Source: Lysinibacillus sphaericus
GTDB taxonomy: Bacteria; Bacillota; Bacilli; Bacillales_A; Planococcaceae
Direction of reading: 5' to 3'
NCBI RefSeq assembly: GCF_006864135.1
Contig: NZ_SADV01000003.1
Span: 124,001 to 188,000 of the forward strand
Length of the DNA: 64,000 nt
The position numbers and the translations under genes are program-made. The notes below the pieces were generated by a model. The model was given only the letters and a program-made list of their open reading frames with translations. It was not told where the DNA came from and made no database searches. This document shows, piece by piece, positions 60,433 to 64,000 of this stretch (position 1 is the stretch's first letter; each line of letters opens with the position of its first letter).

Positions 60433-61656
60433 TTAAAAATAATCAATAAACGTTGGAATGCCTACTGGTAGTACCGTCTCTAGTAGTGCAATTTCAATGG
60501 CATTGCCTTGTAAACGCTCGATTTTTTCTAAATAGCTCGGTCGTTTATAGCCTAGTAACATCGTGGCAAGTGTTTGAACCGTTAGCTGAATAGCATTTTC
60601 TGACTGTGTCTCACTTACCTTTTCAACTGCAACTTTTCCGTCGTGCTTCGTTATAACAAATGTACCATTATTCCATGCCACAATGCGATCACTAACAGCT
60701 AGTCTAAGCTGAAAATCATTTCCCGTGAATGGGTAGCGTAACAGAAATTCTTTTACGTCAACAATTCGTGCCATAAAATAAGGGGATACCTTTTGAATAA
60801 TTTCACTATCCTCTAACAGGAAGGCAACGGCTTCATTGCCAGTTGTTTTACCATAGACGTTGTATATCATTGAGTTATGTGCTGAGACAAAATTCCATAA
60901 ACCTTTACGCGCTTCTTCCTGCAAATAGACAATTTCATCGATGTAAAAATTTTCCTCCATAATACGGTAAAACATATAACCCTGTGGTATATCATCCTCA
61001 TCATAATAAACTGCTGCCTGGAGGTTCACATCGCTATCGATAAATTTTTCTTCCCAAAAATCTTCCTGAAACTTTTCATTCCAAGCGATACTATTACGAA
61101 CCATGACACCGTGCGTTTTCTTTGAATAATGCGCATAAATAGTCACAACGTCTTCATGTTTCGGATCGACACGACGGATTTTTCCATTTAGGCCCCCATA
61201 ACGAGGAAGCTGCGTATCTTTGATTTGAAATTCCACAATATCACTCATAATTTCCCAACCCCTTTTTCGGTAATAAGGGATAGAATATGGAAATAAATAG
61301 GAGATGCATTGTCCTTCGTTTCGCAACCGCTCTAGGCTCTCAATAATAAGGCTCTCCATCAAACCATGCCCAGAATATTCAGGGTACGTTCCAACAGCAG
61401 TGATGCCTCCCATTTCATAAATCCTACCATGAACGTTTACCTCAAAAGGTAGGCATAAAATTTGAGATACTAGATGTGAGCCATCGAACCAACCAATCGC
61501 ATGTCCTTCATTAAATTGCTTACTTTTGGCATTCACAAAGCGACGATCCTTATGAATGGACATGGACATTTGAAAAACATAATTAAGCAAATCTATAAAC
61601 TGTGCCATTTCATCTAATCGAATTTCTCGCATAACTAAGCCTTTACGTTGATTCAT
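60433..61656 (-). CDS. Eis-like GNAT acetyltransferase with SCP2-like C-terminus
   Basis: A 407-residue protein with the Eis layout: N-terminal GNAT domain (GGITAVGTYPEYSGHGLMES, acetyl-CoA loop), a second degenerate GNAT domain in the middle, and a sterol-carrier-like C-terminal domain (VVAWNNGTFVITKHDGK region) ending in a free carboxylate at YF that acts as base in Eis enzymes. Relatives acetylate aminoglycosides or lysines at several positions. Its ATG overlaps the stop of the ATPase frame (ATGA), and GGAGAGAG lies upstream. Confidence 0.9.
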   Translation of the reverse strand: MNQRKGLVMREIRLDEMAQFIDLLNYVFQMSMSIHKDRRFVNAKSKQFNEGHAIGWFDGSHLVSQILCLPFEVNVHGRIYEMGGITAVGTYPEYSGHGLMESLIIESLERLRNEGQCISYLFPYSIPYYRKRGWEIMSDIVEFQIKDTQLPRYGGLNGKIRRVDPKHEDVVTIYAHYSKKTHGVMVRNSIAWNEKFQEDFWEEKFIDSDVNLQAAVYYDEDDIPQGYMFYRIMEENFYIDEIVYLQEEARKGLWNFVSAHNSMIYNVYGKTTGNEAVAFLLEDSEIIQKVSPYFMARIVDVKEFLLRYPFTGNDFQLRLAVSDRIVAWNNGTFVITKHDGKVAVEKVSETQSENAIQLTVQTLATMLLGYKRPSYLEKIERLQGNAIEIALLETVLPVGIPTFIDYF

Positions 61657-62385
61657 GATTCTCTCTCCTCATCAAATAACTCTGAAAAAATGGTTTCCGG
61701 TGCATTTAAAAAACGCTTCGTAACAATGTAATGTATAGTATCCTCATAACGAATAGCTTCAATCTCCCCATTATCAATAACTATAGATTGTAGCATTTGG
61801 ATAGCCAAGTAAAATAGGTGAATGTGTGGCGATAATAAATTGTGCCTCATGCTCTAAATCTTTGATAATTTTGAGTAGGCTTAGCTGTCTCGTTGGTGAC
61901 AACGCCGCTTCTGGCTCATCCAATAAATAAATTGCCTTGCCTTTGAAGCGATGCATAAATAGTGATAAAAAGGACTCACCATGTGATTGATGATGTAACG
62001 ACTTCCCTCCAAAAGCAGTATACTTATTTGGATGACCATCTAACAAATCAATATGACTCGCAAATTGATAAAACGTTTCAGAACGTAGAAAAAAGCCATT
62101 TGAAACCTTCGGCCACCAAGATAAACGGATGAATTCTCCAAGTGCAGATTCCGCTTTATGTACTTCATATAAATTTTGACGGCCGCCCCCCGCTGTATTA
62201 AAATCACAGCGATCAGCTATAGCCTCCAATAGGGTTGATTTCCCAGAGCCATTTTCCCCTACAAAGAAGGTAACGTTCGTAGGAAACTCTAGCTCCTGTA
62301 AATCCTGCAAACTTGGTATATTAAAGGGATATTGATCTTTCACTGCTATTTCTCCCTGTAATACCTTACATGACTTTAAATACAT
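61653..62385 (-). pseudogene. AAA/ABC-type ATPase with a frameshift near the C-terminus
   Basis: The frame from ATG 62385 (AAGGGAGGAAA upstream) encodes a predicted ATP-binding protein: FFVGENGSGKSTLLEAIADR (Walker A), GGKSLHHQSHGESFLSLF (signature-like), YLLDEPEAALSP (Walker B) and FIIATHSPIL (switch). At about 61777 an extra T leads to YSY and a stop. The other frame then continues VIDNGEIEAIRYEDTIHYIV, FLNAPETIFSELFDEERES and a stop at 61653. All catalytic motifs precede the break, so a shortened protein of 203 residues may still work. Sequencing error is possible. Confidence 0.8.
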
Positions 62386-62401
62386 TTCGTTTCCTCCCTT
62401 A

Positions 62402-63048
62402 CTACTATTATAACTTGCCTACGCTTTTTTCCAAACATAAGCCACGCATCGCTTTAAAGGAAATCAATGATCATAAAAAAACAAAGGCCGAAAAATCAAA
62501 ACATTAGTACAAATCATAAACTCATCATTGAACTTGACCTATAACAATACCTAATCCCTAGGTACAAAAACTATATTATGAGCATTAAAAACACCGTTGT
62601 AACTACAAATATCTATGAAATATTTCCCGAGAAATAAATAAAAAATATGTCGAAAGTTGCAATAAAAAATAATAAAATTATGCCATAATATAGCGATTTA
62701 CAAAAAATAATGAAATAGCATAATCAGACTCACTCCCATTTTGAACTGCTATTTTTCCCGCTACAGCTAATATTAATTTAGTACTTGCAATAAATGTGCC
62801 TATAACATAATCTGTTAATTCCGAAAATAGCTTCCCTTAGATTCCGTATATTTTGTTTTTGAATCTTTATTACAACTCCCCATTTTTCTATCCCCTGATG
62901 TAAAACGGGTGATAGAGGGGTTATTCCTTGAAAAAGCTGAGATAATGACCGTAGAAGATTGTCTACATCAATTTCCCAAATAAATATACCACCTTATGGT
63001 TTGGGATGCCCAATTCAGTCAACTCTTATTTTTTAGCGTCAAAAAAAA
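62402..63048. other. gene-free interval
   Basis: About 650 AT-rich bases. The plus strand near 62905-62985 could encode RVIEGLFLEKAEIMTVEDCL followed by HQFPK and a stop, which looks like the tail of a former gene, but I cannot name it. I see no RNA gene, IS end or strong promoter. Confidence 0.5.
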
Positions 63049-63077
63049 TAGACAAACCGAAATTCTCAGTTTGTCTA
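63049..63077 (-). terminator. terminator of the V8-like protease gene
   Basis: TAGACAAAC and GTTTGTCTA pair perfectly around an 11-base loop; on the minus strand TTTTTTTTGA follows. Confidence 0.9.
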
Positions 63078-63091
63078 CATTATTAGTAGTT

Positions 63092-64000
63092 TTACTCTAA
63101 AGCTTTGGAAATAAAATTAAACATATAAGAGTTCATCTTAGGTCCTCCATTCATCGGGTTCCCATTAATAACAAATGAACCTCTATGAACGCCTATAATT
63201 TGATTATCAGTGTTTATTAATGCTGAACCCGATTGTCCTGGTGCGGTATCAATTGTATAAAAGGCTACAGATGCATCTTCTCTAGTAATATTTCCTCTCG
63301 TACCAAATTGAGAAATTTCACCACTCGCCTGCATTAAATCTCCCGGATAACCATAAATACCGATATTTTGATTAAGAAGATTATTCACCTGTTTGATCCC
63401 AAGAGTTCCTGCAACATCTCCCGCCTGTTTATTGTCTTTTGATACATCCAAAACAAGAATAGCGAAGTCTTCAGAGCTCGAACCAGTTGAAGCCCAATTA
63501 GCAGCGACATAATAATCATTAACTTTATAAGAACCAAATAATCCAACACTATTACTTACGCCAGGGTAAACCTTTGCACTAGTTATAGTTTCTTTTGTTT
63601 CTGGGTTTATAACACAATGTCCATTTGTTAAAACTTTATTTTTGCCAACTAAAGAACCTGTACAAGAACCACCTTTTCCATCAGGCCAATTTATTTCAAT
63701 ATACGTAATTGCACTATATGGCAATTCTTTAGTATTCTCTACTTTTTTTCTACTATCGTCACCGATGACAATCCGTGGTGATATTTGTAAAGGTCCTCTA
63801 GCAGTAGAATCATTAATAACAACTGGTGGTGGTGTAATATCGATAAACGAGTTACCTTCCATTATTGAATCAATCTGGATGGGCGAAGTTTCTCCTGAAC
63901 CTTGAACACTTGGTATTTCATTAATTAATGGCGAATTACTAACATTAAACTCCTCATATTTAATGATTTCACCTTTCGAGTTTACCATGTCATAAGGATG
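63092..64000 (-). CDS. V8-like (glutamyl endopeptidase type) serine protease, N-terminus outside window
   Basis: A trypsin-fold protease of the S1B type. VLTNGHCV carries the catalytic His, EDFAILVLDV the Asp, and APGQSGSALIN the Ser; SCTGSLVGKNKV and GVHRGS surround the site. A His (GVHRG) near the specificity pocket fits cleavage after Glu, as in staphylococcal V8 protease. The first internal ATG at 63988 has no ribosome binding site and the frame is open to the window edge, so the signal peptide and part of the propeptide lie beyond 64000. Such enzymes are secreted. About 300 residues are visible. Confidence 0.88.
   Translation of the reverse strand, partial: HPYDMVNSKGEIIKYEEFNVSNSPLINEIPSVQGSGETSPIQIDSIMEGNSFIDITPPPVVINDSTARGPLQISPRIVIGDDSRKKVENTKELPYSAITYIEINWPDGKGGSCTGSLVGKNKVLTNGHCVINPETKETITSAKVYPGVSNSVGLFGSYKVNDYYVAANWASTGSSSEDFAILVLDVSKDNKQAGDVAGTLGIKQVNNLLNQNIGIYGYPGDLMQASGEISQFGTRGNITREDASVAFYTIDTAPGQSGSALINTDNQIIGVHRGSFVINGNPMNGGPKMNSYMFNFISKALE

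Noticed and set aside
60213..60446. 77-residue minus-strand frame after the Eis-like gene
   Set aside because: Its first part is the Eis-like gene's terminator hairpin, it has no ribosome binding site, and the rest resembles nothing I know; left out as a gene.

Overview
The window is low-GC, gene-dense DNA with strong AGGAGG-type ribosome binding sites, frequent TTG/GTG starts, and many Bacillaceae/Planococcaceae family members (YkuS/UPF0180, DUF6440, YolD-like, MocR-type regulator, V8-like protease). It most resembles a Lysinibacillus-type chromosome; that assignment is inference, because no rRNA, tRNA or housekeeping marker lies in the window. There is no CRISPR array, rRNA or tRNA that I can see.

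Region 1 to 6.5 kb is accessory sequence: acetyltransferases, an MFS efflux gene preceded by a short leader peptide and an RBS-sequestering hairpin, a MazG-like protein, small unknown proteins, and fossils of a LOG-family gene and a HAD phosphatase. Region 6.8 to 13.1 kb holds four tandem paralogues of a 381-383 aa secreted repeat protein. Each has the same ECF-sigma-type promoter (GAAMC-N16-CGTC) and its own terminator, and the spacers carry decayed copies of a second gene. An IS21-type transposase fossil follows. At 13.8-17.0 kb are a serine hydrolase/MarR pair with matching palindromic operators, YkuS, and a junction of two fossils (isochorismate-synthase C-terminus and YolD).

Region 17.0 to 45.0 kb is the centrepiece: a 15-gene, tightly coupled minus-strand operon for a thiazoline metallophore of the yersiniabactin/pyochelin/equibactin class. 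In transcription order it encodes an ECF importer (S, T and fused A-A), two ABC half-transporters of the YbtPQ/IrtAB type, an aryl-AMP ligase, NRPS1 (ArCP-Cy-A[pseudoMT]-PCP-Cy-A-PCP), a NitT/TauT-type ABC importer (lipoprotein, ATPase, permease), an O-methyltransferase-like protein, NRPS2 (TubC docking-Cy-A[MT]-PCP-TE), a saccharopine-dehydrogenase-like protein, a thiazolinyl imide reductase and a type II thioesterase. All three NRPS adenylation domains read as cysteine-specific, there is no PKS module, and no intact aryl-acid synthase is present. A perfect 7-1-7 Fur box overlaps the promoter of the divergent AraC/YbtA-type regulator. The expected product is an aryl-capped chain of three cysteine-derived rings, loaded, cyclised, reduced, methylated and then re-imported with metal.

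Region 46 to 64 kb returns to ordinary accessory chromosome: a 5'-truncated ABC transporter, small membrane proteins, a RecB-like nuclease, a TauE/SafE permease, an ECF sigma/anti-sigma pair (a candidate controller of the tandem secreted proteins), a CPBP protease broken by a stop at its EExxxR arginine, a 42-bp minisatellite, a MocR-type regulator divergent from two GNATs, an Eis-like acetyltransferase, a frameshifted AAA ATPase, and a V8-like protease running off the right edge.
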